Shown here one piece after another: positions 12,163 through 24,325 of a stretch of 64,000 nucleotides of DNA (position 1 is the first letter of the stretch; each line of letters opens with the position of its first letter). The position numbers and the translations under genes were made by a program. Origin of the DNA: Peromyscus leucopus (Eukaryota; Chordata; Mammalia; Rodentia; Cricetidae). The DNA lies in NCBI RefSeq assembly GCF_004664715.2, contig NC_051074.1:22174058-22238057 (forward strand), in the 5' to 3' direction. The notes beneath the pieces are model-generated. The model was not told the origin of the DNA and searched no databases. It saw only the letters and a program-made list of their open reading frames with translations.

Positions 12163-14085
12163 TGGGCCAGAGAACTCAGTGAGGGACCTGTAGCTCAGGG
12201 TTTCCCTGCCTCACTCTCCTGACTGCTGAAATTATAGGTGTATAACATCATACCTGGCCACATTTAATTGTTGGGAGCCATTTGTTTATTTTCTTTTGAG
12301 GTAAAATTTAAAATCAATAAGATGCTCAAATCCTTAAGGACGTGTGTGTTGAGTTTTTGTATCTGCCTATATCACATGGTTCAAACCTCTATCAAAGTAA
12401 ATAATATTACTTTTCAGTGAGTTCCCTTACGCCCTTTCTCAGTTAATTCCACTAGCTTCCCCCTCCTCACATGTACCACTGACCTGATTTACATTGTTAT
12501 AGGTCAATATTCTTTTCTTTGATAGCTAACTTCTCTTTTTTATATATTCATTTGGATTCTAAAATTTCAGTGGTATTGTATCATCCAGCAGACTGTGCTT
12601 GTGTTTGGTCTAGGTTTTTTTTTTTTTTCATTCAGCTTGTTTTTGAGGTGCCTTCATGTTATTTTGCGGTTCAGCCCACTATGGATGGTGCCACCTCCAG
12701 GCAGGATGCTACAAGAAGCAGGATGAACAAAACAGGAGGAGTAAGTAAGCAGTTAGTAAGCAGAACTCTTCCATGGTATCTGCCTCACTTCCTGCCTTGG
12801 GTCCCTACCCGGGCTTCCTTTCGTGATGGGCAATAACTGTACGTTTGGTCGTGGTTTTTATCACAGTAATAGAAACCAAACTAAAACAGTTTTAGTCAGG
12901 TACCCTCCAGGTGCTATGTGAATTTTATCCCCTCTAGCATGGAGCTTGGCTCTCCGAGGGCACTCCCACTAATTTGTTGTCTACAGGGATTCATCAAGGC
13001 ATGGCCACAATGGAGAGGCCTCCTTCTGTCTTGGCTGTAGGTTAGTCTGTGTTTGGCTTATGGTGGGACAAAGACGCACAGGTGTTTCTGCCACCCTTCC
13101 CATTTGTCTTGACATCTCATAAGATCTCCTGATGTCACAGTCTTCTCAGGAGTCTCCCACAGAGGCCCCTGGAGAAGAGCTAGCATGTTTGGGAGGACCC
13201 CTTCCCTCCTCTCGTGTTGGAAGCTTCCAGTCCAAATCGTTGTGCTTTGGTTATGTGTAAGAACTCTCTAAAAATCATATCTGTTTTCTTCTTTTCTTGC
13301 TTCTTTGGGTAGCCTTGTCTTCCTCTACCTCTGTTGACCCTTAAATGAGTCCCTTCTTCCATGTTGGAGGGGCTCATTGTCTCATGGCCTCACCCTTCAG
13401 GTGGACCAAAAAAAGCTATCATGTTCTTTAGGGTGCCAAGCTTTAAAAATGTGTGTGTGTGCTTGAAGTTGTCAGAAGAGGGCATCAGATCCCTCTGGAG
13501 CTGGAGTTACAAGCAGTTGTGAGCCTCCTGCTGTGGGTACTTGGAACCCAACTCAGGTCCTCTGTAAGATCACTTCTCTCTTAGCTGTTGAGCCATCTCT
13601 CCAGCCGATAAAGTGCTAGGCTTTTGTTGTTAGGGTAGAGGCTATGCTCTCTTGCTGAGCTAAGCAGATTATCCACATTTATTTTAACAAACACCTGTTG
13701 AATGCCTTGCTTGGCAGCTCTGTGACCATGAAGAAGACCAGAAGACCATAAACCACAGCCTTTGCTCTCTGCTCCCCGAGGATGGATTGAGTCTGAGGAG
13801 GAACAAACAACAGGTAGTTTGGTAGTCAGGCACCAAGTCTGTCTGGGGCAGCCATGGAGGCTTCATCTAGGAAGCAGAGCTGGGGCTGATACCTCGCTGA
13901 GGAACAGAAATGTCCAGGTTGGTATAGGAGGTAAGTGCATGCAGGCAGAGAGGATGCCTCACTTCTAGTCAGTGATATGAGAGAAGGTCTTCAGGGGACC
14001 CTGAACCCCCAAATTTCTGCTCACTGCTGGGGTTTTCTGCCAGTGAGACTCAAAGGTCTCATTAGGATGCAAACCCATGTATCAG
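12163..14085. other. No gene seen; old repeat fragments
   Basis: AT-rich sequence at about 12420-12660 resembles an old L1 tail in reverse. 12670-12890 carries the tail of an LTR-like repeat (AAGTAAGCAGTTAGTAAGCA ... TTATCACAGTAATAGAAACC). A B3 SINE follows at 13446-13607. Confidence 0.5.
13446..13607 (-). mobile_element. B3-type SINE
   Basis: TGTTGAGCCATCTCTCCAGC at the right end and AGAGGGCATCAGATCCCTCT near the left end are the reverse complement of a diverged B2/B3 element. Confidence 0.85.
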
Positions 14086-14289
14086 TTACATTTGACGGTT
14101 GCTTCTGCAAATTCCTGGCAGAAGCAACTTCAGGGAGGAATGACTGGTTTGGGCTCATAGTTTCAGATGTGCGGGAGAAGGCGTGGCAGGGCGGTTTTCA
14201 TCGTGGCCAAACGGGAAGCAGAAACAGGACCATAGGATGGATCCCGTGAGATACAGCCCCAAGGGCACATCCCCAGTTAATTACTTGCT

Positions 14290-14600
14290 CCTGTGTGGGA
14301 GCCCAAAGAGGATGATTGCACCACGGGCCTGAGTGCAGGTGAGATGGTCTGCACTTGGCTGTGCTGGGGGAGGAGGTCTTTTGCTCCACCCCTTGGCGTC
14401 TCTATTAATACCCTGGGGCAGAGACAGTCAGGGCCCATTGGAATAGGTTCCGGGCCCTCTCGAGGTTATCCTTTATTTTCTATCTGTTTATCTCCACAAT
14501 CTAAATCCTTCTATCTAATATTTCCTGCTGCTTGTACTCAAGAAAACTCTGGGGAACTGTGGGGTTGGTGGATAGCCACCCCGCACTCCTATTGGGCCCC
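14290..14600 (+). mobile_element. LTR-like element, related to 16200-16440
   Basis: GGTCTTTTGCTCCACCCCTTGG and a CTCTATTAATACC TATA-like site followed by a GGGCCCTC(T/C) block are shared in order with 16200-16440. Family not identified. Confidence 0.45.
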
Positions 14601-14715
14601 GTCTCCTACTCTGTGTACTTCTCAATGATGTCATCATATGAATATGAATCCACCAGGTATTAATCTCTTGATTGAGTCAGAGCTTCTACAGTCAAACTAT
14701 CTCTGGAAACATCTT

Positions 14716-14745
14716 CACGGCACGGCACGGCACGGCACGGCACGG
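14716..14745 (+). repeat. (CACGG)6 pentanucleotide repeat
   Basis: Six perfect tandem CACGG units. Confidence 0.97.
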
Positions 14746-14749
14746 CAGA

Positions 14750-16195
14750 GGTATTACTAATCTCCCAGGACATCTTAATTCAATCAAGCTATCATAATTA
14801 ACCGTCACAGTTATCTAAAATCTCTACCAGACTGTCTTCCCTACAAACACAAGCTTAGGCAAGTGGGCCTCCCAGTCCCCAGAGTCATTGTCACAGCTGC
14901 ATGACATACGATATACTGTCCCTGTGTCTTGTTTGCTACTCGAGAGTTGGATGGTTGGATCATCTAACATTTTAAGCCCATGCTTCTCATCCCCACCCAG
15001 CACCCCTGCTTGGGAGGCACTTAGGAAGAGATGGATGCATTGGGTTGAACAGTGTTCCTGTATCCCCTGCTGGAACAGTGGCTGAGTCACTCTGTAGCTA
15101 CTGTCCCCCATGTCTGAACACACACCTGTCAAAAAAAAGTCAGGTATCTGTGAGGGTCACATATAGATCCTCTGGCTATTGTATTTTTAATAGACTAGCG
15201 GGAGTTATCTTATTCCAGGCAATCACCACCTCCCGGAATCTTCAAGACTTCTCTAAATGTTAACTTTTCACGAGCTAAATTATTAATCCCTTCCTCCAAG
15301 CCGGAGACATTTTGATTGTGGCTTTCACTCTTTAAATTTTGAATGATCTCAGATTCTATTCGTGCTTGCCTCGGATGTAGTTAAAAACTGCAAGGGCAGG
15401 ATAAGGAATTGCTGGCTCGGCAGCGCCGGCTTCTACTGTGATTTTACAGAGCACAGACCCTCCTCCTTCTCTGAGGAAACAAGGATGGTATCTGTTTTCA
15501 AATGTGACAGTCTTTCCCTGGGAAGCGCTTTCAAATGTGTTTGGTTCTGCCTCCCGCCTTTGCCTACCTTCTTCCCTCTCATGGCAGAACCATTCCACAT
15601 TTTTTTTTTCCCAGAACAACGTGGAGTACACAAGATAAAAAGATGCCTAGAAATTCAAAACTCTACAGTTTCCTATCAGTTGAGTGTGGGAACGTTAGGG
15701 CTGTCAGATAAAAATAGGATAGTTTGTGTGTGCATAGTTCAGTAATGACCCTCATGTCCAAATAAATAAAACAGCAGACACTTGCAGCGATGTTTGTAGT
15801 TTTGGCTGCAGAGCTGAGGGAGAAGTAAAATCTGGAGCATCCGGGTGGGCAGCCTCAGAATGACCTTGCAGAGGGGTCATGATGGAGCTGCCTCTTGAAG
15901 TTGTGTCAGAGCTGACAGTGTAAGACTTTCCATAGGAAGTGGAGACAGGAAACAGTGGTGGGGGATTAACTGGTGCTTCTGAGTTCATCCACCCAATTTT
16001 AACCAAATACCTTTAAATGTCCTGTATTTTCTCTTTATTGCAAAGAAGAATCAAGCCACCACCAAAGAATGCACTCTCTTGGATTATGGGTCCGTGTTAC
16101 TGACTCCTTCTATATTTAGCTCCCTGAGTGTTTCTGAAGGCCTGTGGAGGCCCACGGAGATTTCCTAGTGATATCTGAGCTTGCTTTACCCAGCA
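14750..16195. other. No gene seen
   Basis: Overlapping open frames on both strands near 15362-15745 have no recognisable domain. Nothing else was seen. Confidence 0.5.
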
Positions 16196-16199
16196 GGGC

Positions 16200-16440
16200 T
16201 GCATTAGAGGATGGCTTGACCATGTGCATGGTTACAAGGTGATTGGAAGGGTCTACACTTGGCTGAGCTAGGGGGAGGTCTTTGCTCCACCCCTTGGCAC
16301 TCTATAAAAAGCCCATTAGAAGAGACAGAAGGGGCTGGTGGATAATGATCCAGGCCCTCCTGAAGCTATCCTGTGTTTCTGTTTCTCTCCCCATTATATT
16401 TCTAACATTTCTTACCCTTCTCTCTTCAAGAGCATTGTGG
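16200..16440 (+). mobile_element. LTR-like element with TATA box
   Basis: CTACACTTGGCTGAGCTAGG, GTCTTTGCTCCACCCCTTGG and CTCTATAAAAAGCCC lie in promoter order; it matches 14290-14600 in layout. Confidence 0.5.
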
Positions 16441-16815
16441 CTGGAGAATTTCTCTCCAGCTCCCACCAAGCCCCGGCAGTCTGACAGCCCACTTATAATA
16501 TAAACACACAGATACTTATATTATTTACAAACTGTATGGCCATGGCAGGCTTCTTGCTAACTGTTCTTATAGCTTAAATTAATCCATTTCCATAAATCTC
16601 TACCTTGCCACGTGGCTCGTGGCTTACCGGTGTCTTCACATGCTGCTTGTCATGGTGGCGGCTGGCAGTGGCTCCCTCCACCTTCCTGTTTTCTCTGTTC
16701 TCCTCTCTGTTAGTCCCGCCTATACTTCCTACCTAGCCACTGGCCAATCGGTGTTTTATTTATTGACCAATCAGAGTAATTTATATAGACCATCCCATAG
16801 CAGAGCATCCTGGGG
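16441..16815 (+). mobile_element. Cricetid LTR-like repeat, family B copy 1
   Basis: ACACACAGATACTTATATTA, TTAATCCATTTCCATAAATC, GGCCAATCGGTGTTTTATTT and AGACCATCCCATAGCAGAG recur in the same order at 20880-21215. It lies against the element at 16200-16440. Confidence 0.65.
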
Positions 16816-17079
16816 GAAAAGTGGGAGTGGGTCCCCGACACTGGGCTCTCATTACCTTCCTGATGTTGCTTCACAGTTCTTCCCACAGTCCTCCTGACAG
16901 AGCTCTCTTCCCTTACTGCAGCTCAGCACCCCTGTTCTCCACTCACCCATTAGAATGCAGTGAGCTATTAGAAGGATCTTTTGGATGAGGTCTGAATATC
17001 AAGTCACAATTATCAAGCAAATGCATGAAGCTCTGTGTCTTTATCAGCAATGCACATTTAATGTCTGTCGAATCCCTGT

Positions 17080-17545
17080 TGAACTAATGACTTTTCTTGT
17101 CATTAGGACAAAACACCCAGCAGAACAACTTAGAGAAATAATATATTTGGCTCATGGTTCAGAGATTCCCATCCATAGCCCTTGCTTCTCTTGTTCTCTT
17201 GATTCTGCCTCCATCGTGAGGCAGTGGAATGTGAGGAGGAGGCTGTTCACTTCATGGCAGACAGGAGCAGAAAGGGGCAGTAACTGGGAAGCAATATGGT
17301 AGGCAGGGGCCAGGGAAGGTAGCAATGATCTACTCCCTTTAACCATGCCTTGTCTTCCATAGTTCCACCAACTTTCAATTTTTCAACCATTTCAAATTTT
17401 GAATCCATCAATGGATTAAAGCACTCATTACACCAAAGGCCCCACTATCAACTGTTTCTGAAAATGTCCTCATGGGTACACCTCTACAAACCTCAGCCCA
17501 GTCCACTTGACAGTCAACATCACACCTACTGTTGAGAAGTTGTAG
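17080..17545 (-). mobile_element. Old LTR-like interspersed repeat
   Basis: TTTGGCTCATGGTTCAGAGA, CACTTCATGGCAGACAGGAG, TGAATCCATCAATGGATTAA and AAAGGCCCCACTATCAAC are motifs of a widespread, diverged rodent repeat. The name is not assigned. Confidence 0.5.
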
Positions 17546-18384
17546 AAAGTTGTTGTAAGCCACAGTGCAGCACATTGAATTTTATTTGGGAAGCATATTA
17601 TTTGGGAGGAGAAAATTTGGGGGAAGCTGAGGGACTTCCCTCCTGGGACATCATAGGACACATGAGTAGTATCTGGGACAGATCCAGGTTTCGAAAAGTC
17701 TGCAGGTGGTGTGATTCACATGGCCTCTTAATGAAAAAAAGACAAACAAAAAAACAAAACACAAGAGACCTTGATCCTATAGCAGTTTTACAAAACAACA
17801 AAAGCTCCTGTGAATTCATTGCTAATACCTTACCTGTGGTCTTAGTAGAGGCATGTGCAAGTGAAAACATGAAGCTTAAATCTCATTGCCTTTGCAGTAA
17901 ATATACCCCTGGAGATGACATTTCAGTGGGTGTCCAAGGTTGTCTCAAAAGTTGTCAGAAAAACAAAGAGAGGATTATCTCACTTGGCAAAAACTATTAG
18001 TATTTGCAAGGACCGAAGACACAAACATGGTGCGTATCATAGTGCTAATTACATGGAAGCCAGCGATGAGAGATGTCATAGACATCATCAAGATATCCTT
18101 TATGTGACAGGGATATAATACGACAGGAATCCTGATTATATTCTGTTACCATGTTCCATTTTACCAAGGAGCAGCATGACCAGACTTGTTTAAATGAGTG
18201 TCCTGGAATAGGATGAAGAAGTTCTTGCCAGTGGAATTGCCTGAACACATTGATGACAGATAGCTCCTGAGTTTGGAATTGCTGAGTTGATGCTTCAGTG
18301 GATGAATTAGGTCTGTAGATTTCAATGTCAGAATAGGCTGACATTGTCTATGTAGGACATTGATAAGCCATGGAGAGGCATTGT
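17546..18384. other. No gene recognised; overlapping open frames
   Basis: A 141-codon frame at 17575-18000 (+) and a 99-codon frame at 18045-18344 (-) show no family I recognise and no splice or poly(A) context. A decayed processed pseudogene is possible but cannot be shown. Confidence 0.35.
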
Positions 18385-18660
18385 GGTACTTTCAATGAAA
18401 ATGGTTCATATGTTTGAATGCTTGGTCTCCAGTTGGTGGAACTGTTTTGGGAAGGATTAGGAGGTGTGGCCTTGTTGGAGAAGGTGTGTCACTTGGTGTG
18501 GGTGAGGATGGGCTCTGAGGTTTCAAAAGGTCACACCAGGGCCAGTCTCTCTGTCTTACCATCTGAGCTATAAGTCAGCCTCCAGTTAAATGTTTTCTTT
18601 TATAAGTTGCTTTGGACATGTTTTCTCTTCAAAGCAATAGGACAATGACTAAGATAGCCA
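18385..18660 (+). mobile_element. Family A repeat, copy 4
   Basis: CATATGTTTGAATGCTTGGT, TAGGAGGTGTGGCCTTGTTG, CTCCAGTTAAATGTTTTCTT and GACAATGACTAAGATAG match the other family A copies. Confidence 0.8.
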
Positions 18661-18887
18661 TACCACATCCTGTTCGTGGACACATACACCAGAGCATCCC
18701 AGGAACAACTCTATGTCTCACTCTGGTGCCATCTCTCTCCTTGGAGCCATGATTCAATATTCACTCATCCAATATTTTCAACAACACTTCTGAATGTAAG
18801 CATCACAGTTAATGAGAATCAAATGTAAATGGTATATAAATGTTAACTACTCATTTTTACTAGTGCATAGATAAGAATATTATTGTC

Positions 18888-19041
18888 GGGGCTGGAGAGA
18901 TGGCTCAGAGGTTAAGAGCACCAACTGCTCTTCCAGAGGTCCTGAGTTCAATTCCCAGCACCCACATGGTGGCTCATAACCATCTGTAATGAAATCTGGC
19001 ACCCTCTTCTGTATACATAATAAATAAATAAACCTTTAAAA
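18888..19041 (+). mobile_element. B2 SINE with target duplication
   Basis: GGGCTGGAGAGATGGCTCAG through GCACCCTCTTCTG, short (TAAA)n tail. A perfect 15-bp duplication AAGAATATTATTGTC lies at 18873-18887 and 19042-19056. Confidence 0.97.
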
Positions 19042-19056
19042 AAGAATATTATTGTC

Positions 19057-20332
19057 TGTTACTATACATATGCATTATTGAAGGTGGAAAGAAACAAAAT
19101 CTACTTTAAACTTTAGAGATATTAAGAATGCTTTTCTATTCTGCTCTGGATATTACCGTGACACTCATTAGTTCCAAGGATCTTCCATTTTCATTTTATG
19201 GAGTTTCAGTTAGTTTTGCTCAATTGCAGTCCAAAGTTATGAGGTGGAAAATTCCAGAAGTAAACAACTCAAAAGTTTTAAGCCTTTATCACAATAGAAA
19301 GTGTACGATGATGACAACTGTTGTATTACTTGCTATTCTTCATCTCCTCCAGTGCTTGATAAAGAAATTTTGTCATAGTGTGTCTAGGGTAAAGCATGAC
19401 ACTACCGTTAGCAGTGTCTGAAGTTGCAGGTGTGCCTGGAGTGCTGGAATGTGTCCTGGAGGATAAAGGGCACCGTAATACATTCCCCATCATCAGACAT
19501 CCAGGAAGAGGGAGCAGAGGCTTCCTAAACCTCGGCTTCAGAAAGGGGGCAGCGAGGGAGTCACCCTCAGCACTGCATGAATGCAGAAGGCGTATTTCCA
19601 TCTCTGCTCTGGTCTCCTTTGAATGAGCGTGGTTTGCCGTAGGATCCGTGTTTGAATTTCCTCCCACCATTTCCGGACCCTGACATCATGGACCTGGCTT
19701 CCTCACTCTAACACTGCAGAGCAGAGAGCGGAGTCCCCTTTAGAGCTTTGGGAGAGACAAAGGAAGACCCTTGCCCGGATGCCATCCTTGGCAAGGTTTC
19801 TACGGCCTTCTGCTCCTGCCAGGGTGGCAGCCAGACGTGACCCTCCGATCTTCAGAATGGCTTAGATGGATGCCTTCTGAGTTGGCTGGGCCCCACCTCT
19901 CTCCGGGACTGCTCTCTGTTCTAGGTAGCACTCCAGTGAATCTGCCCGTCTCTTGTAGCCAAGCGGACCACTTCCTTAGCTTTTCTTTTATATATATATA
20001 TTTCCATCTTCAAAGGTAGAGCCTTTCAAATAGACTCCTCCGAATCTGGGCAGGTGGCCAGCACACCACAGCACAATGGGGAATAGGTGACAATTTCCTT
20101 GTGCTGAGTCAGCAAGGACAGGGGAGATGAAACATCCACGCTCATCTCTAGAGTCCGAGGGACTGTTTTGGACTCGGCCTCTCTACACTGACTTCTTACA
20201 TGTATTTCTAGTGCGGGAGGGTCAGAGCAGAGGGTTCTGGTTTCTTTCTTTCTCTCCTTCCCCTTCCCTTTCTAGCCACATTCCTTGCTCAACTCCATCC
20301 ACCGTCTCTGTCTGTCTGTCTGCACCTCTCCC

Positions 20333-20333
<1 letters not shown>
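19057..20333. other. No gene seen
   Basis: No SINE or recognisable coding sequence; a short (TA)n run lies near 19990-20000. Confidence 0.5.
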
Positions 20334-20395
<62 letters not shown>

Positions 20396-20411
20396 CTCTC
20401 TCTCTCTCTCT
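20334..20411 (+). repeat. (CT)n microsatellite
   Basis: About 39 CT units with a CCCC interruption near 20393. Confidence 0.95.
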
Positions 20412-20515
20412 GTTTGTTTTGAGATAGAATCTTACTATACAACTAAAGTGGTCTTGAACTCATGATTCTTGTGAATCTCCTGCCTCAGCCTCCTAAGTGC
20501 TGGACAGCATGTCCA
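20412..20515 (-). mobile_element. Diverged B1-type SINE fragment
   Basis: TTTGAGATAGAATCTTACTA, TCTTGAACTCATGATTCTTG and CTCAGCCTCCTAAGTGCTGG match a reversed B1. Confidence 0.65.
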
Positions 20516-20879
20516 GCTTTCTGTTTTCTACAGTTGAAATAATCATAGAATAAACTTGAGTCTGTGGTTAAATTGTGGCTTAAAGGTTTACAGCTTTGAT
20601 TTCACCTTGGAGTCTTCCTGTCCATCCTGACCCTTTTCTCAACCTTTGAGTGTCCATCTTCTTTGTTGTTTATAACTACCCAGCAGAAAAGCCTCACTGT
20701 CCCTTGGCAGTGAAGTACGGCAGTGACCTTCACGTTTACAGCCTTTTAGCAGCCTGTTTGTTATTTGGTGTATTCTCCACTGTTTCATCACCCTGAAGGT
20801 GCTCCATCTCTAGGATCTTAAACTTGGATAATCGTAGACTGAGTTTCTTGGTCCTGCCAGGTCCTGCCAGGTCCTGCCT

Positions 20880-21215
20880 GGGCAGCAGCCATTTTTATAA
20901 AGACACTCAGAGACTTATATTAATTACAAACTGTTTGGTCTATGGCTCAGGCTTATTGCTAACTAGCTCTGATATCTTAAATTAACCCATTTCTATTAAT
21001 CTATATATTGCCATATGGTGTTACCACCAGTCTTCTGGCATCTTGTTCCTTGGGCAGCTGGATGGTGTCTGCCCTGACTCTACCCTTCTCCTTGTATCTC
21101 TGCTTGGATTTCCCGCCTGCCTCTAAGCTGCCTTACCATAGGCCAAAACAGCTTTATTTATTAACCAATAGGAGTCACACATATTCACAGCATAAAGACC
21201 ATCCCACAGCAGATA
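20880..21215 (+). mobile_element. Cricetid LTR-like repeat, family B copy 2
   Basis: AGAGACTTATATTAATTACAA, TTAACCCATTTCTATTAATC and GACCATCCCACAGCAG repeat the order of motifs at 16441-16815. A triple GGTCCTGCCA lies just before it (about 20850-20880). Confidence 0.65.
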
Positions 21216-22449
21216 ATTTACTCAACTTATTTTTAGAAGCTAGTGGGAAGTCTACACTTGAACATGCGGTCACTGGTTTCCAGCTTCCACTCTATGCCAC
21301 TCGGAGCTGTGACTGACTTCTAGCTCAGAGAGAGATACATGCAGAAGAGCCACGTGCATCTTGTGAGAACTTTCCTTACAGAAATACATTATTTTACTTC
21401 TCCCTATCTGCTGCGTGGAATAAAGGTGTGGGGAGCCATGAGCTAAAAGCTCTCCTGGCAGCTACGGAACAAGGGGAACTTGGGTTTCTTCTGCTCACAA
21501 AGCTCCATAACAACCCTGCATCCTTGAGTTTCCATGAGGGAGAAATTCACTATATTGAAGACTCGGTGGTTCTTCGGGTTTCCTGCCCCTTACAGCCAGC
21601 CTCAACCCCAATACGTACAGCCTCACCCCATGCTGGATTTCCTTTCTTCATTGTTTGTGCGCCATTGCCTTGGACCTCAAGTCTGACTCTTCCAGATTTT
21701 TCTCTGGGTATGGTTTCCTTCTTTGCCCAGCCTCCAGAGGCCCTGCAGCACTCATCATGAAGTGACTCAGAGCTCCCCAGGGGGCCCAGAAACTGCTTTG
21801 CTGTCCTGTCCCGAGTCTGTGTGTGGAGCAGCATTTGCAGATGGAATCCCCAGGGGAGACATTGCTTCTGTCTCTGCCACAGCCACAGCCCAGAGGATCA
21901 GTTTGCCAGGATCGCTGACTGAAGAAAGAGCTGTGGAGGAAGCAGAGCCCTCAGGTCTGGGAAAGGGCTGCAGCTATGTCCAGTGCTTTGCAGAGTACTG
22001 GAAGGGACACTCACCAGACAAAGGGGCCCACGGACAGAGGAGGCCATTTTAGGGGTTGCACTAGTAGAAAGATGGGTGGGCAGAGCCAATTGTACAAGCA
22101 GGGGCATTGCAGAGGAAGCAATGGACTCCTGGGCTCTATCTGCCCAGTCACGCCAGCCAGGATGCAGTACCACCTCCCTATGAGCAGTGCCATGTGTCAA
22201 TCATTTATTGATGCCGGTATGGATGCTGCACTGCAGGACTCTTTAATTTTGATGTAAGCCCAACAAATCTCCACAGATGGTCTTGATATCATCATAAAGT
22301 TCGGCTACAGGAAAAATTAATGAGAAATGCAGACCTAGAGGGGTCAAGCATGTCATCCTGGAGTGAGCCAAACTAGTTAATAAATATCCCCAAGGAAACG
22401 TCATCTTCCGGGATTTACTTCTGTCTGTTCTCTGTCACTCTGAGCAAAG
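21216..22449. other. No gene seen
   Basis: Several frames of about 100 codons overlap on both strands at 21428-22260; none is recognisable. Confidence 0.5.
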
Positions 22450-22494
22450 GGGACTGTTTCATTTGGGGTTTTCATTGCTGTGAAGAGACACCAT

Positions 22495-22638
22495 GCTGGG
22501 CGGTGGTGGCGCACGCCTTTAATCCCAGCACTCAGGAGGCAGAGGTAGGCTGATCTCTGTGAGTTTGAGGCCAGCCTGATCTACAAAGTGAGTTCCAGGA
22601 AAGGCACAAAGCTACACAGAGAAACCCTGTCCCAAGAA

Positions 22639-22641
<3 letters not shown>
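22495..22641 (+). mobile_element. B1 SINE nested in the family A repeat
   Basis: CTGGGCGGTGGTGGCGCACG through GAAACCCTGTCCCAAGAAAC, continued by a (GA)n tract in place of a plain A tail. Confidence 0.92.

Positions 22642-22701
<60 letters not shown>
22642..22701 (+). repeat. (GA)n microsatellite at a B1 tail
   Basis: About 30 GA units. Confidence 0.97.
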
Positions 22702-22704
<3 letters not shown>

Positions 22705-22999
22705 ATGACCATGGCAACTATTATAAAGAACATTTAATTGGAGTGGCTTGCTGGTAGTCTCAGAGGTTCAATCCATCATCATCATGGTGGGGAACATGGC
22801 AGCATGCAGGTGGATGTGGTGCTGAGACTGAGAGCCCTACGTCTTGATTCAGAGGCAACAGGAAGTGGACTGACACATGGGGTGGTATCCTGAGTGTATG
22901 AAACCTCAAAGCCCGCCCACACAGTGACACACTTCCTCCAACAAGGCCACACCTCCTAATAGGGCCACTCCCTTTGGGGGCCATTTTCTTTCAAATCGC

Positions 23000-24150
23000 C
23001 AAATAGAGACTTAGGCCCTTTCTCCCATGGGACTCCAGAATTCTTCAAGACAGAAACACAGTCATCCCTGTGTCCTCTAGACTAGAATCCGAGAGATAGT
23101 TAGCAAGTGTTTGTTGACTGACTACATGAAAGAATCCTGACTACAGACTGAACACTTCAAACTGGTTGCCTGGTAAGAGACTTAAATGAGATGACTGAAG
23201 AAATGAGGTTACTCAGGCGTGGTGTGGATGCAAGATTCTCAGGAAAAGTCAGTGACTGTGTGGTCCCAAGTTGGAAGGAAAGTGGACTATTGTTGCACGT
23301 GGGTTCCAGGATGTTACTAGAGGCTTGAATGGGCTGCTCTTGTGGCTCACTCTCTTACACTATGTGCGTATGAGACAGAGCAAGCAGAATAGGTGACATA
23401 CTCCTTCCCCGGAGATCTTGGTGCCACCATACCCAGGAGCCATCCTGGCCACAGCTGATTGGCATGGGAAATGCAGTCGGCCAGAGGGACTCCCTCATAA
23501 ATGGTCCTGGCCTCCTGGAGATAAGAATGACCCCTGAGGTCTCAGGGCTAATAAAGAGTTTCTAATGGCTTGAACCAGTGTCTGAATGGTCTTTTCGGGT
23601 AGATACCTCACAACAAATGCCACCGCAGAGCCTGGCTGAGCGTCCGTCTTCACAAACCCACTACAGTGCTGGGCCACAGCTCAGGGCCACATCAACCGAG
23701 CTTGCAACCACATGTGTGTTGGCATTTTCAAACTATATCACAGAAACTCCCAGTGAGAGCAGATTCTATAGCAATGACAGGTTGTGCGATCTGGGGGTTG
23801 GTGACAGCGTGGCAAGCTACATTAGAACAAGAATTTGCTTTCTTCTGATTCCTGCCATGTGCTCAGGCCACAGCATACCACGCAGCACAGGGTGGAGCTG
23901 CAGTATTTGCTGAATGGTTGATTACAGGACCACTCTAGCCCCTGGTGTAGGCACCCTCTCTTTAGGATGGAAGGAGGTATCAGTTCCTAGGGACTCTGGC
24001 CATGAATTCTTAGATGACATCACATAAACAGGAAGACAAAACAAGATTCACTGTCTCATCACAAGATGTCATCACTGAGTCCCCAGAGGACTCACCTTCC
24101 CCCCCTCACCCCTGCCTAGCTCCCCTTCCCCAGCCCTCAGTGACCACCAC
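23000..24150. other. No gene seen; possible LTR fragment
   Basis: CTCATAAATGGTCCTGGCCT and TAATAAAGAGTTTCTAATGG near 23495-23570 have an LTR-like order of TATA-like and poly(A) sites. The evidence is weak. Confidence 0.35.
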
Positions 24151-24325
24151 TCTGAATATCTCAGCTTCTGTGAAAATCCATAGGTGAGCGAGATCACGTG
24201 GGTTTTGTCTTTCTGTGCCTGCCTCCTTTCACTTAGTGTGAGGTTTCCCAGGCTAATCCATGTTGTCAAAGGAGATAAGATCTCCTTTTTTATATCTTCC
24301 TTATATTGCAATGCACTCCCCATGC
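24150..24325 (-). mobile_element. Ancient L1 3'-end fragment
   Basis: CCTCCTTTCACTTAGTGTGA and CTAATCCATGTTGTCAAAGG resemble the reverse complement of the conserved 3' region of old mammalian L1. Confidence 0.5.

Larger units (their letters stand above)
22450..22990 (-). mobile_element. Family A repeat, copy 5, split by a B1
   Basis: TTGCTGTGAAGAGACACCATG at 22478 is interrupted by a B1 plus (GA)n and resumes as GACCATGACCATGGCAACTA at 22702, ending with CTTCCTCCAACAAGGCCACA near 22950. Confidence 0.85.

Noticed and set aside
15362..15745. A 127-codon plus-strand frame
   Set aside because: Three further frames overlap it on both strands; no motif, signal or homology was recognised.
17575..18344. 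Overlapping frames of 99-141 codons suggesting a processed pseudogene
   Set aside because: I could not match the peptides to any family, and no A tail or target duplication is visible.
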